Source of the DNA: Pirellula staleyi DSM 6068
Lineage (GTDB): Bacteria > Planctomycetota > Planctomycetia > Pirellulales > Pirellulaceae
Direction of reading: 5' to 3'
Assembly: GCA_945875845.1 (NCBI GenBank)
Contig: CAMCMB010000009.1
Coordinates: forward strand, 1 to 64,000
Length of the DNA: 64,000 nucleotides
Positions within the stretch are counted from its first letter, which is position 1. Each line of letters starts with the position of its first letter. Below the pieces are notes generated by a model. That model ran no database searches. It was not told the DNA's origin and saw nothing but the letters and a program-made list of their open reading frames with translations. Positions 53,246 through 62,312 of this stretch are shown in pieces. The translations under genes were made by a program, and so were the position numbers.

Positions 53246-54520
53246 ATGAAACCACAAACCATCATGAACCGAAAACAATTTCTCCAAACCCTCAGCGGCA
53301 CCGCGCTGACTTTTCCCTGGTTTTCTAAACTCGCACTGCATGGCGCGGAGGCGGTGAAGGCTCCGCGGCGACTGGTCTGCATCGGGCTGGATTTCGGGTT
53401 ACGGCCTGAATCGTTTTTCCCAGTGGGTCATGGGCCGGAGCTGGAACTCACGCCCCTGCTGAAGCCTCTGGAGCGCTGGCAGAAGAAGATGACGGTGTTC
53501 TCGCAACTGGAGCATCCCGGCGTGCAGGGCGGGCATTATGGCGTGCATGCCTTTCTCAGCGGCGTGCGGCGAGAGCAAGCGGCTGGGTTTGCCGATGGCT
53601 GTGTGTCACTGGATCAACTCGTCGAAGAAGAGCTGGGTGGATTGACGCGGTTTCCGTCGCTGTGCCTTGGTGTGGGAGGAGGCGATGCGATCTCTTGGAC
53701 GCGATCAGGCATTGCCGTTCCGAAGCTAGAGGACCCATCGCAAGCGTTTCAGTTGCTTTTTAAGCCTGAACCGAACTCGGCGAAGGAAGCACGACGCACA
53801 GAGCTGGCCGAGAATGAATCGGTCCTCACGCTCATCGCGCAAGATGCAAAACGCGTAGCGTTGTTGCTGGACCGCTGGGATCGCGAAAAGATGGACGAGT
53901 TCATGGGCGCGATGCGCGATTTTGAGCGAGCGAACGCCACGAACATCGCTTGGCTCGATAAGCCGCTGCCTGTGGCTGTTGGCGAGAAGCCTAAGTGGGA
54001 CAACGCGGGCTGTATGGATCGCGTGCGAGCGAACCTGGATGTTGCGGCGCTGGCGCTTCAAGCCGACGCGACACGCATTGTCACGCTGAACATCGGCGGC
54101 TCTTTGCCGGTGACAAATATCCCCGGTATCGATCGCGGTTACCATGACCTTTCGCACAGCGGCCAAGATCCGGACAAGCTGCGGCAGCTTCACGTCATCG
54201 AGTCCGCGCTCCTAGTCGAGCTGGATCACTTCCTCGAACGACTCGCCACGCTGAAGGACATCGGAGGCAGCTCATTGCTGGACAACACTACCGTTGTTTT
54301 TGGAAGCGGGATGGGGAACGCCAGCTCGCACGCGAACACGAACTTGCCTGTTGTCCTCGCAGGAGGAGGTTTCCAACATGGACAGCATCTGTTCTTTCCG
54401 AAGCAAGGCCGCCAACAGACACCTCTGTGCAATCTCTTCGTTACGTTGCTTCAACAGATGGGAATCCAGCGCGATCGATTCGGGTCGAGTACCGGCAACC
54501 TCAATGAATTTTTGGTGTGA
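53246..54520 (+). CDS. DUF1552 domain-containing protein
   Basis: 424 residues. The leader MNRKQFLQTLSGTALTFPWF (ATG at 53264 also possible) is Tat-like but with R-K. Family text: RRLVCIGLDFGLRPESFF, YGVHAFLSGVRREQA, RIVTLNIGGSLPVTN, HDLSHSGQDPDKLRQLH, TTVVFGSGMGNASSHANTNL, RQQTPLCNLFVTLLQQMG. It forms the usual pair with the DUF1592 protein starting 2 bases after its stop. The GNASSHAN block corresponds to the metal-site area of alkaline-phosphatase-like folds (inference). Complete in length. Confidence 0.85.
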   Translation: MKPQTIMNRKQFLQTLSGTALTFPWFSKLALHGAEAVKAPRRLVCIGLDFGLRPESFFPVGHGPELELTPLLKPLERWQKKMTVFSQLEHPGVQGGHYGVHAFLSGVRREQAAGFADGCVSLDQLVEEELGGLTRFPSLCLGVGGGDAISWTRSGIAVPKLEDPSQAFQLLFKPEPNSAKEARRTELAENESVLTLIAQDAKRVALLLDRWDREKMDEFMGAMRDFERANATNIAWLDKPLPVAVGEKPKWDNAGCMDRVRANLDVAALALQADATRIVTLNIGGSLPVTNIPGIDRGYHDLSHSGQDPDKLRQLHVIESALLVELDHFLERLATLKDIGGSSLLDNTTVVFGSGMGNASSHANTNLPVVLAGGGFQHGQHLFFPKQGRQQTPLCNLFVTLLQQMGIQRDRFGSSTGNLNEFLV

Positions 54521-54521
54521 T

Positions 54522-57179
54522 ATGCCACGAAGTTTTCAGAACAATGATGCCGAAGGTATCTCGATAGTAGCAGGCACACTCCGTGTGCCGTCCGCTGTTC
54601 AGCGATTCGTCGTTCAAACACGTTTGAATTTTTGGGCTACGGTACACGGAGTGTGCCTGCTACTTTGTTCCACAGCCCTGCCTGCAGCGGACGAGACGCA
54701 GGTCAAACCCGATGCGTTCCTTTCGCGTTATTGCCTCGGTTGCCATGGCACCAACGAACAAAAAGGAGATCGTCGGTTCGATAATCTACCTACCACGGTC
54801 GGCGTCGATGTCGCGATTGGGGAACGTTGGCAGGAGGTGTTGCATCAGTTGCAACTCGGTGAAATGCCGCCATCCGATGAGCAGCAACCAACCGATGACG
54901 AACGCCGCTCCGTGATCGCATGGATTGAGGCGCAGGTCACCCAAGCGCAGACAATCGCTCAAGACCGCGGCGGACAAGTTGTCCATCGTCGGCTGAATCG
55001 CGTTGAGTATCGGAACACCATAAAAGACCTCTTCGGGTTCGAGGGTGACTTTGATCCGACGACTAGTTTTCCCGGCGATGAGGAACTGGAGGGCTTTCGC
55101 AACGTGGGGTCCGCTTTACGAACTTCACGACATCATGTTGAGCAGTATTTGAAGGCCGCGGATTTGGTGCTCCAACAAGCGTATGATCTTGCCGATGTTG
55201 ATGGGACGCCCAAGGTGCAGGAATGGAAGGACAGCGCGGACGACAGACGTGGACTCAACGACGCCTTCGGGCTTGGCGTCATCAGTGAAGAGAAAGCCAA
55301 AGGCCCTGCGTATATTCACCTTAGTCATGGTCTGCGAAATCAAGAGCTGATCTTCGACAGCAAACTTTTCCTCAGCAAACTAGGTGACACGGGCGTGCCG
55401 CACTCCGGGTGGTATGACGTCGAAGTCGAAGCTACTGCTGCAAATCGCCATCATCCCTATGGCAAGGATCTCATGCTTGGTGGTATGTCAGCGTATTACA
55501 AAGACCTGAAGGCCTACTACGACGAATCGCAGCCGATGCAGCTTGGTATTGGCAGACAAGGCGAAGGAGTGAAAGGCAACGGCTGGCGGCTGATTCCTCC
55601 CAACATCGTTCACGCCACCGAACTACCCGATGATCGCTACGTTACCGTTCGCGCCCCCGTTTGGCTTGATCGCGGAACCGTCCCCTACCTCGCGTGGATC
55701 GACGGACCGCCGAAAGGGACACGCAGCCAATTCATTTCGACCAAGCTCTATAAGTACGACTCCAGCGTGCCGAAGATCGAGAAGCATATTTGGGGAAATC
55801 TCGCCCTGCGTGCCGAACGCGACAAACTCTACCAACATCTTTACCAAGGCCCCGAAATCCGTGTCCGCTACTGGCAAGTCACTGGTCCGATGCACGATGA
55901 CAAGCCGCATCGTTCTCGGTCGCTGCTGTTTGAGAACATGAAGCCCGACGAAAAGCAAATCGACGATGCCCGACTGCAAGCCGAACTTCAGCGACTCGCC
56001 AGTCGTCTCTTTCGTCGCGAGGTGGGCAGCGAAGACATCGCCCCCTATGTGAGCGCCGTGAAGAATCGTCTCGATGGCAAAACACGTTATGCCGACGCTG
56101 CACGACCCGTCTTCAAAGCCATGCTCTGCTCGTCAGAGTTCTTGTTTCTGACCGAGCCACAAACAGACGCGAAGGCCATCACGCCGATGCAGTTGGCCAC
56201 TCGACTCTCTTACTTCCTCACCGCCGGTCCACCGGATGACGAACTCCGCTCGCTGGCGCGTAAAGGTTGGCTCGATGCGGTAGCCATTCGCAAAGAAACC
56301 GACCGCATGCTTGACTCATCGCGCGGCGATCGATTCCTGCGGCTGTTCACTGAGCAGTGGCTCGGCTTGAACAAGCTCGGCACGATGCCACCAGCCAAGG
56401 AAACTTTTTCGTCTTATCACATCGATCGCCTCGAGCCCGCGATGAAGGAAGAAACATGGCGTTTCATCGCTGAGCTCATTCGCACCAATCAGCCTGTTGC
56501 GGCACTCGTCGATACGGACTTCACTTACGTCAATGCAGGCCTCGCGCGGCTCTACGAACTACCCGAGGTTCGCGGCGATCGCTTACAACGCGTCAGCTTG
56601 CCCGATGATTCACCACGCCGCGGATTGCTGGGCCATGCAAGCGTTCTCACGATCACAGCCAACGGAGTCGAGACTTCACCGGTAACGCGTGGTGTCTGGT
56701 TGCTTGAAAAGCTTTTCGGAACACCGCCCAGTCCACCGCCACCGGACGTACCGTCCATCGAGCCCGACATTCGCGGCGCCACGACAATCCGTCAGCAGTT
56801 GGAAAAGCATCGCAATGTTCAGGCCTGTGCCGACTGCCACGCCAAGATCGATCCGCTCGGCTACGCCCTCGAAGCCTATGACCCCATCGGCCACTTCCGC
56901 AGCGCCTACCCAAACGGAGCCGCCATCGACACCACCGGCGAGTACCGCGGCCAAACCATTAGCAGTCCCGCCGACATCCGAAGCTATCTCGTAGATCACC
57001 CCGAGCTGCTCGCGCACAACCTTGCCCACCGTCTCCTCACCTACGCCCTCGGCCGCCCGCTCGGATTCGCTGACCAACCCGCTCTTCGCAGACTGCAATC
57101 CGATTGGAAGGCGAAGAACTACACCCTCCGCGAACTCATCCACCTCATCGCCATCAGCGATCTGCTGCATCAGCCCTAA
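54522..57179 (+). CDS. DUF1587/DUF1592/DUF1588 cytochrome-like protein, palindrome in leader
   Basis: 885 residues from ATG 54522, one base after the previous stop codon. The leader is long: a palindrome at 54567-54663 is translated inside it, and the hydrophobic stretch ATVHGVCLLLCSTALPAADE serves as signal peptide. Then a PSCyt1-like haem site YCLGCHGTNEQKGDRRF, DUF1587 (VVHRRLNRVEYRNTIKDLFG), DUF1595/1592 (TRLSYFLTAGPPDDELRSL, YELPEVRGDRLQRVSLPDDS PRRG) and DUF1588/1585 with a complete haem site, CADCHAKIDPLGYALEAYD. In contrast to the chimera at 28357, this copy shows what the full family looks like. Probably a periplasmic electron-transfer or oxidative enzyme; the reaction is unknown. 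Confidence 0.85.
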   Translation: MPRSFQNNDAEGISIVAGTLRVPSAVQRFVVQTRLNFWATVHGVCLLLCSTALPAADETQVKPDAFLSRYCLGCHGTNEQKGDRRFDNLPTTVGVDVAIGERWQEVLHQLQLGEMPPSDEQQPTDDERRSVIAWIEAQVTQAQTIAQDRGGQVVHRRLNRVEYRNTIKDLFGFEGDFDPTTSFPGDEELEGFRNVGSALRTSRHHVEQYLKAADLVLQQAYDLADVDGTPKVQEWKDSADDRRGLNDAFGLGVISEEKAKGPAYIHLSHGLRNQELIFDSKLFLSKLGDTGVPHSGWYDVEVEATAANRHHPYGKDLMLGGMSAYYKDLKAYYDESQPMQLGIGRQGEGVKGNGWRLIPPNIVHATELPDDRYVTVRAPVWLDRGTVPYLAWIDGPPKGTRSQFISTKLYKYDSSVPKIEKHIWGNLALRAERDKLYQHLYQGPEIRVRYWQVTGPMHDDKPHRSRSLLFENMKPDEKQIDDARLQAELQRLASRLFRREVGSEDIAPYVSAVKNRLDGKTRYADAARPVFKAMLCSSEFLFLTEPQTDAKAITPMQLATRLSYFLTAGPPDDELRSLARKGWLDAVAIRKETDRMLDSSRGDRFLRLFTEQWLGLNKLGTMPPAKETFSSYHIDRLEPAMKEETWRFIAELIRTNQPVAALVDTDFTYVNAGLARLYELPEVRGDRLQRVSLPDDSPRRGLLGHASVLTITANGVETSPVTRGVWLLEKLFGTPPSPPPPDVPSIEPDIRGATTIRQQLEKHRNVQACADCHAKIDPLGYALEAYDPIGHFRSAYPNGAAIDTTGEYRGQTISSPADIRSYLVDHPELLAHNLAHRLLTYALGRPLGFADQPALRRLQSDWKAKNYTLRELIHLIAISDLLHQP
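54567..54663. repeat. REP-type palindrome GTAGCAGGCACACTC..., paired arms inside a coding leader
   Basis: GTAGCAGGCACACTCCGTGT begins at 54567, and its inverted partner CACGGAGTGTGCCTGCTAC ends at 54663; each arm is also a short hairpin by itself (GGCACAC/GTGTGCC). It lies within the first 50 codons of the DUF1592 gene and contributes VAGTLRVPS and GVCLLL. Confidence 0.88.
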
Positions 57180-57197
57180 AACTGGATTCTCATCACT

Positions 57198-57487
57198 ATG
57201 AAACCCACCAACATCATCCTCAGTGCCCTGATGTTAGCCCTGTTAGCCACGCTGGCACCGCTAGCAAGGTTCGCAATGTCGATATCGGAAGCCACAATAC
57301 TTTCATAAACAATGCCGCGCAGAAAGTTGGCCCGCATCCGGTGACGGCTGCGATTACAGTGATGCAATGGCCGGAGTTTCATGCATGGGGTAGCCCTATC
57401 GATGCCGACACCGCGACAAGAGTCAAAGCCACCGCCGGAATCGAACCGGCCTACATTGACATCAAACGCGATTTGGAAAGCAGCTAA
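57198..57487 (+). pseudogene. collapsed secreted beta-helix protein: signal peptide joined to C-terminus
   Basis: The ATG at 57198 gives MKPTNIILSALMLALLATLA and stops near 57308. In a shifted frame KVRNVDIGSHNTFINNAAQK, ITVMQWPEFHAWGSPIDADT and ATAGIEPAYIDIKRDLESS continue to TAA 57485-57487, the end of a secreted, probably beta-helix, protein. The middle is missing. It ends about 10 bases before the first RAYT-associated repeat. Confidence 0.6.
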
Positions 57488-57495
57488 CAACCATG

Positions 57496-57664
57496 GAGCA
57501 AACAAAGATGTCAGGAGCAAACAAAGATGTCAGGAGTCCTTGATTTATGATCACGTCTGTGTTGACGTGCTGAACTGCTTGGACCAGACCGAGCCGACGC
57601 ACCAAATAAGGACTACTGACACTTTTGTTTGTTTCAACAAAGACTCCTGACACCTTTGTTTGTT
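57496..57664. repeat. RAYT-associated REP repeats, left side
   Basis: GGAGCAAACAAAGATGTCA is repeated head to tail (57496-57514, 57515-57533). Facing copies follow: CTGACACTTTTGTTTGTTT (about 57616-57634) and a hairpin AACAAAG-N15-CTTTGTTTGTT (57636-57664). The left copies are the reverse complement of the right ones with one or two changes. Confidence 0.88.
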
Positions 57665-57669
57665 CGCAG

Positions 57670-58362
57670 ATGCCTAGACCAAAACGAGCCGACGAAGCCT
57701 ACTGCCTTTACCACGCTTTGAACCGAGGGAACGCGAAGAGCGATATCTTCAAAAAGGATGAGGATTTCCATGCTTTCGAGCGAATCCTCGCCCAAGGTTT
57801 GGAGCGATACCCTTGCCAAATTTTGGCTTACCAATTGATGTCCAATCACTGGCATTTTGTACTGCGACCGACCGAAGACGGGGGCATGAGCAACTTTTTG
57901 CGTTGGGTTACCTTGACGCATACGCAACGCTATCACGCCCACTACGGGACTTCCGGAGAAGGACATGTTTACCAAGGTCGCTTCAAAAGCTTTCCGATCC
58001 AAGACGATGAACATTTTTTTGTGGTTGCGCGGTATGTTGAGCGCAACGCACTGCGAGCCAACTTGGTCGATCGTGCCCAGCAGTGGCGATGGGGTTCGCT
58101 CTACCGGTGGCTAACCACCCCTGAACCAGACCCTCGACTGCTTTCTGCATGGCCGCTTGCCCGTTTGCCTAACTGGGTGAACCGTGTCAATGAACCGCTG
58201 ACAGAAAAGGAACTTGAGGCAGTACGTTGGAGTATCAAACGGGGAAGTCCATTTGGAAACGAAACATGGGTGGAGTCCATTGCTCGCCGCTTCGGTCTCG
58301 AATCGACCTTACGACCACGCGGACGCCCTCAAGTACGCAACTTACCAAACAAAGACTCCTGA
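57670..58362 (+). CDS. REP-associated tyrosine transposase (RAYT, IS200/Y1-like)
   Basis: 230 residues from ATG 57670. HUH motif HWH with H60 and H62 (LMSNHWHFVLRP), the catalytic Tyr most likely Y122 (VARYVERNALRANLV), plus HVYQGRFKSF and WRWGSLYRW, all typical of RAYTs. These single-strand nucleases bind and cut REP hairpins. Repeats with AACAAAG...CTTTGTT arms lie on both sides (57496-57664 and 58348-58376), and the last one overlaps the end of the gene. The protein looks intact, so it may act on these repeats. It sits between two broken genes. Confidence 0.93.
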   Translation: MPRPKRADEAYCLYHALNRGNAKSDIFKKDEDFHAFERILAQGLERYPCQILAYQLMSNHWHFVLRPTEDGGMSNFLRWVTLTHTQRYHAHYGTSGEGHVYQGRFKSFPIQDDEHFFVVARYVERNALRANLVDRAQQWRWGSLYRWLTTPEPDPRLLSAWPLARLPNWVNRVNEPLTEKELEAVRWSIKRGSPFGNETWVESIARRFGLESTLRPRGRPQVRNLPNKDS

Positions 58363-58376
58363 CACCTTTGTTTGTT
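58348..58376. repeat. RAYT-associated REP repeat, right side
   Basis: AACAAAG, the 15-base spacer ACTCCTGACACC-like, then TTTGTTTGTT: the same sequence as 57636-57664, in direct orientation. It contains the final codons of the RAYT gene (NKDS, stop) and forms the junction with the broken sulfatase on the other strand. Confidence 0.88.
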
Positions 58377-58379
58377 CCG

Positions 58380-58629
58380 TCATCGCAGCGGTGCGACTCG
58401 GTGAACAGACGGGATTGAGTACGTTGAACTGCTGAAAGTCGATCCCTTCGCGCGCCAGCCGATCGAGGTTCGGCGTCTTCAGCCACGGATGCCCATGGCA
58501 CGACAAATCACCCCAGCCCCAGTCATCGGCGAAAATAAAGACGATGTTGGGCTTCGACGTCTCGGCGGCATTCAGTGTCGCCAGCGGCGCGAGCAGCAGC
58601 GCCGTCACAAGTGTGATTGTGTTTTTCAT
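58380..58629 (-). pseudogene. sulfatase N-terminal fragment cut at the active-site motif by the RAYT element
   Basis: The ATG at 58629 opens a leader (TALLLAPLATLNAAETS), PNIVFIFADDWGWGDLSCHG, TPNLDRLAREGIDFQQF and the motif CSPSRTAAMT. At the next codon the frame passes into the REP repeat (EQTKVSGVFVW) and stops at 58342. The remaining ~400 residues are not found on the other side of the RAYT gene, so insertion was accompanied by a deletion. The intact relative at 62313-63728 has the same start region. Confidence 0.88.
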
Positions 58630-58726
58630 CTTTTTTCCTCTTTGCGATTCATTATCAAGGGTGGGTGTGACAACAAGGCTGTACAACGAAAAAGGAACAG
58701 CCTGACTGAAGGTTCCCGTGGATTGT

Positions 58727-60142
58727 TCATGCAACGATCTCCTTCACCACTTTCCCCCGCACGTCGGTAAGGCGAAAGTCGCGGCCTTGGGTGCGGAAGG
58801 TGAGGCGTTCGTGGTAGATGCCCATTTGATTGAGGATGGTGGCGTGGAGGTCGTGGACGTGGATGGGGTTTTCGACGGTATGGTAGCCGAATTCGTCCGT
58901 CGCTCCGTAGGTCAGGCCGGATTTCATGCCGCCTCCGGCGAGCCACATGGTGAAGGCGTGAGGATGATGGTCGCGACCCCATGTTTTCCCAGAAACCTGA
59001 GCCACAGGAGTGCGCCCGAACTCTCCTCCCCAAATGACGAGAGTGTCTTCCAGCAGGCCGCGTTGTTTGAGATCGGCGAGCAGCGCGGCGGTGGGTTGGT
59101 CGGCGGCGGCGCACTGGCGTTTGTGCTCCATGTCGATGTTCGTATGGGAATCCCAGCCGCGATCGTAGAGTTGGACAAAGCGGACACCGCGCTCGATGAG
59201 GCGGCGGGCGAGCAGGCAGTTGCGGGCGAAAGAGGGTTTGGCGGGATCGGCTCCGTAGAGTTTGAGGATGTGCTCCGGCTCGTCCTTGATCTCGGCGAGC
59301 GCGGGCACGCTGGCCTGCATGCGGAAGGCGAGTTCGTAGGAGGCGATGCGCGAGGCAATCTCGGGGTCGCCCAGCACATCGCTCTGGCGGCGGTTCATCC
59401 ATTGAATCATTTCGAGTTCGCGGCGGCGGTCGGCGGTCGTGACGCCCGGCGGATTGTCGAGGTGAAGCACGGGCGCGCCGGTGTTGCGGAAAGGCACGCC
59501 CGCATGGCGCGAATCGAGAAATCCATTGCCCCAAAAGCTCTGGAGCAGCGGCTGGCCGTCACTCGAACCTGAAGTGAGCACGATGTAGGCGGGCAGGTCG
59601 CTGTTTTCCGAGCCGAGGCCGTAGGAAAGCCACGCGCCGAGTGTTGGGCGATCGCCCAGCAGTGTGCCACAGTTCATGAAATTGACGGCGGGATCGTGGA
59701 CGTTTGTGTCCGTGTGTATTGAGCGGATGACAGTGAGGTCGTCGACAACCTTGGAAAGATGCGGCAGCAACTCCGAGATGACCGTGCCCGACTGGCCGTG
59801 TTGCCGGAACACGTAGGGCGAACCTTTCAAACTCGGCGTGCCGCGAATGAGGGCGAACTGCTGGTGATTCTTCAGCAACTCCGGTGGGATGGGTTTTCCG
59901 TCGAGTTCATTGAGCTTCGGTTTCGGATCAAACAGGTCGACATGCGATGGCCCGCCCGCCATAAAAAGAAAGATGATCCGTTTGGCTCTGGGCGCGAAGT
60001 TGGGGAAGCCCGGCAGTCCATTGGACGCGAACAATTCAGGCTTCAACAGCGACGTCAGCGCCAGTGCGCCAAGGCCGCCCGCGGAGCGTCCGAGGTAGGC
60101 TCTGCGCGTGAGCGGAGCGTGGGAAGGTGATAATGGTTTCAT
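58727..60142 (-). CDS. DUF1501 domain-containing protein, Tat leader
   Basis: 471 residues from ATG 60142, which overlaps the stop of the DUF1553 gene as ATGA (60139-60142). Leader LTRRAYLGRSAGGLGALALT with twin Arg. Family text: RIIFLFMAGGPSHVDLFDPK, LLPHLSKVVDDLTVIRSIHT, CLLARRLIERGVRFVQLYDR, GWDSHTNI, DTLVIWGGEFGRTPVAQ, GRDHHPHAFTMWLAGGG. DUF1501 belongs to the alkaline-phosphatase/sulfatase-like superfamily and pairs with PSCyt1/DUF1549/DUF1553 proteins in planctomycetes (known). The reaction is unknown. It is the last gene of a three-gene run with a sulfatase first. Confidence 0.93.
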   Translation of the reverse strand: MKPLSPSHAPLTRRAYLGRSAGGLGALALTSLLKPELFASNGLPGFPNFAPRAKRIIFLFMAGGPSHVDLFDPKPKLNELDGKPIPPELLKNHQQFALIRGTPSLKGSPYVFRQHGQSGTVISELLPHLSKVVDDLTVIRSIHTDTNVHDPAVNFMNCGTLLGDRPTLGAWLSYGLGSENSDLPAYIVLTSGSSDGQPLLQSFWGNGFLDSRHAGVPFRNTGAPVLHLDNPPGVTTADRRRELEMIQWMNRRQSDVLGDPEIASRIASYELAFRMQASVPALAEIKDEPEHILKLYGADPAKPSFARNCLLARRLIERGVRFVQLYDRGWDSHTNIDMEHKRQCAAADQPTAALLADLKQRGLLEDTLVIWGGEFGRTPVAQVSGKTWGRDHHPHAFTMWLAGGGMKSGLTYGATDEFGYHTVENPIHVHDLHATILNQMGIYHERLTFRTQGRDFRLTDVRGKVVKEIVA

Positions 60143-62286
60143 GGTCTGTTGAGAGTCTCGTCGAGGTTCATGAGCACGGTCGCGACGCTCGTCCACACCG
60201 AAGGGAGGTCGTCCGCGTAGCGCTTGGTTTGCTCGTCAATGAACGCGAGAAATTGCCCGCGTTCTTCGTTGTCGGGCTGGCGGGAGAGACAAACACGAAA
60301 GGCGAATTCTAGACGCGCGGCGTTGTCTGCCGGCGCTTCGGACAGGATACGTTTTGCGAAGGCGATGGCTGCTTCGACGAAGATGGGATCGTTGAGCGTA
60401 ACGAGCGCCTGCGTGGGCAGATTCGCGGTGTTGCGGCGGGCGGTGCAGACGGCGCGGGCCGGGGCGTCGAGCAATTCCATCGTTGGGTGCAATGCCATGC
60501 GCCGCCAATAAATGTAGAGGCTCTTGCGGTGAAGGTCGTCGCCGCTGCTGGTGTTCCACTTCCCTTTCAAGTCGCGGTCCTCCCAGTAGCCTTCCGGCTG
60601 CGGCGGGAAGACGCTGCGACCGTTGCCGCCTGGCTGGAGCAGGCCGCTCACGGCGAGGGCTTGATCGCGGATTTGCTCGGCAGGCAAACGCACCCGTGGC
60701 ATCCACGCGAGTAGGCGATTCTGTGGGTCACGTGCTGCGAGTTCCGACGGGGCTCGGGCTGATTGGCGATACGTCGCCGAGGTGACGATGAGGCGATGCA
60801 TCGTCTTCATGTTCCAACCGGACGCAACGAACTCGCTCGCCAGCCAGTCGAGCAATTCGTCATGCATGGGCGACTCGCCTTGCAGGCCAAAATCAGCCGG
60901 TGTGCGCACGAGCCCGTGGCCAAAGTAACCCTGCCAGAAACGGTTCACGGCGACCCGCGCGACGAGCGGATGTTTCCCATTCACCAGCCAGCGCGCGAAC
61001 TCCAGCCGGTTGACGGGTTGGGAGTTGTCTCCGAGGAGAAACTCTGGAACTCCCGGCGTGACCTTGTCCCCACGCGTGAGAAAATTTCCCCGCTCATGGA
61101 TAAAGGTCTCGCGCGGCTTTGCGAGCTCCTTCATTACCGGCACTGTGACCTTCGGATTGTCGTCCAGCTTGATTTCCAAATGCGGCCCACCTTGCGCGAA
61201 GCCCTTCCCGGAGTGCTCGATGTTGTTGAATAGCGCGAAGAGCCGATAGTAGTCGGCTTGGGAGAAAGGATCGAACTTGTGATCGTGACACTCCGCGCAG
61301 CCCACGGTGAGGCCCAGCCAGACTGTGCCCGTGGTGTTTACGCAGTCCACGACTCCCTTCAGCCGATATTCCTCCACGGGATAGGTGTTGCCCTTTGCTT
61401 GTGGCGCATTGCGGTGAAATCCGGTCGCGATGCGTTGTTCCGTGGTCGCTTCCGGCAGCATGTCGCCCGCGAGTTGCTCGATGGTGAACTGGTCGAACGG
61501 CTGGTTGCGGTGAATCGCCGCGATCACCCATTCGCGGAACGGCCAGATGTCGTGCGGGTTGTCGTCGGCAAAACCCCGTGTGTCTGCATAGCGCGCCAGA
61601 TCGAGCCAGTCCTGCGCGCGCCGCTCGGCGTAATCCCGCGTGGCTATCAGCCGGTCCACCAGCTTTTCGTAGGCATCAGGCGAGGAATCCGTGAGGAAAG
61701 CGTCCACCTCGGCGACAGTCGGCGGCAGGCCCGTGAGGTCCAGCGTCACCCGGCGGATGAGCGTCGAGCGTGGCGCCTCCGGTGAAGGCGAAAGTCCTTC
61801 CTGCTCCAAACGCGCAACGATGAAGCGGTCGATTGGATTGCGGCTGGAAAACTGCGGATGGCGAAGCTCCGGCAGCGCGGGCTTTCGAGGAGGCATGAAC
61901 GCCCAATGTTGTTCGTAATGGGCGCCGCCAGCAACCCAGCGCCGCAGCAACTCCTTCTGCGCTGCCGTCAGCTCCTTGTTGCTCTTGGGCGGCGGCATCA
62001 CTTCGTCCCTGTCTGAGCTGTTGATTCGCGTCCAGGCATCGCTCTTCGCCAAATCCCCCGGCACAATTGCTACCGCCCCGCTCTCCGTCTTTCCATACGC
62101 ACCCTCCGGCGTATCGAGACGCAACTCCGCCTTCCGCTGCCTGGGATCCGGTCCATGGCAGGAAAAACATTTGTCCGAGAGAATCGGCCGGATGTCCCTG
62201 TTGAAGGAAACCGGGCGCGGTTCAGCGGATAACGCCAACCATGGGACCGGCAGCGTGAGTAGAAGGGTGGCGAGTAGAAGTCTCAT
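60139..62286 (-). CDS. PSCyt1 / DUF1549 / DUF1553 secreted cytochrome-like protein
   Basis: 715 residues from ATG 62286. Signal peptide ([20 protein letters not shown]). PSCyt1 haem site [20 protein letters not shown] near residue 40; DUF1549 ([39 protein letters not shown], a second possible haem site in [20 protein letters not shown]); DUF1553 ([53 protein letters not shown]). It lacks the LamG-like domain often inserted between DUF1549 and DUF1553, so it is shorter than the usual ~1000 residues. Coupled to the DUF1501 gene. Likely a periplasmic redox partner; function unproven. Confidence 0.93.
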   Translation of the reverse strand: MRLLLATLLLTLPVPWLALSAEPRPVSFNRDIRPILSDKCFSCHGPDPRQRKAELRLDTPEGAYGKTESGAVAIVPGDLAKSDAWTRINSSDRDEVMPPPKSNKELTAAQKELLRRWVAGGAHYEQHWAFMPPRKPALPELRHPQFSSRNPIDRFIVARLEQEGLSPSPEAPRSTLIRRVTLDLTGLPPTVAEVDAFLTDSSPDAYEKLVDRLIATRDYAERRAQDWLDLARYADTRGFADDNPHDIWPFREWVIAAIHRNQPFDQFTIEQLAGDMLPEATTEQRIATGFHRNAPQAKGNTYPVEEYRLKGVVDCVNTTGTVWLGLTVGCAECHDHKFDPFSQADYYRLFALFNNIEHSGKGFAQGGPHLEIKLDDNPKVTVPVMKELAKPRETFIHERGNFLTRGDKVTPGVPEFLLGDNSQPVNRLEFARWLVNGKHPLVARVAVNRFWQGYFGHGLVRTPADFGLQGESPMHDELLDWLASEFVASGWNMKTMHRLIVTSATYRQSARAPSELAARDPQNRLLAWMPRVRLPAEQIRDQALAVSGLLQPGGNGRSVFPPQPEGYWEDRDLKGKWNTSSGDDLHRKSLYIYWRRMALHPTMELLDAPARAVCTARRNTANLPTQALVTLNDPIFVEAAIAFAKRILSEAPADNAARLEFAFRVCLSRQPDNEERGQFLAFIDEQTKRYADDLPSVWTSVATVLMNLDETLNRP

Positions 62287-62312
62287 GGTCGTTTCGTTTC
62301 GCTTGTGTGCAG

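Noticed and set aside
52031-53341. 436-codon open frame on the minus strand
   Set aside because: Antisense of the sialidase-like gene, whose Asp-boxes and leader clearly mark the plus strand as coding.
57496-57664. Possible CRISPR or att site from the repeated AACAAAG sequence
   Set aside because: Copies are few, inverted, and adjacent to a RAYT gene, which fits REP sequences; no integrase or cas gene is present.
58727-59572. 284-codon plus-strand open frame and 58626-59534 minus-strand second frame
   Set aside because: Both overlap the DUF1501 gene in other frames and lack any family features.
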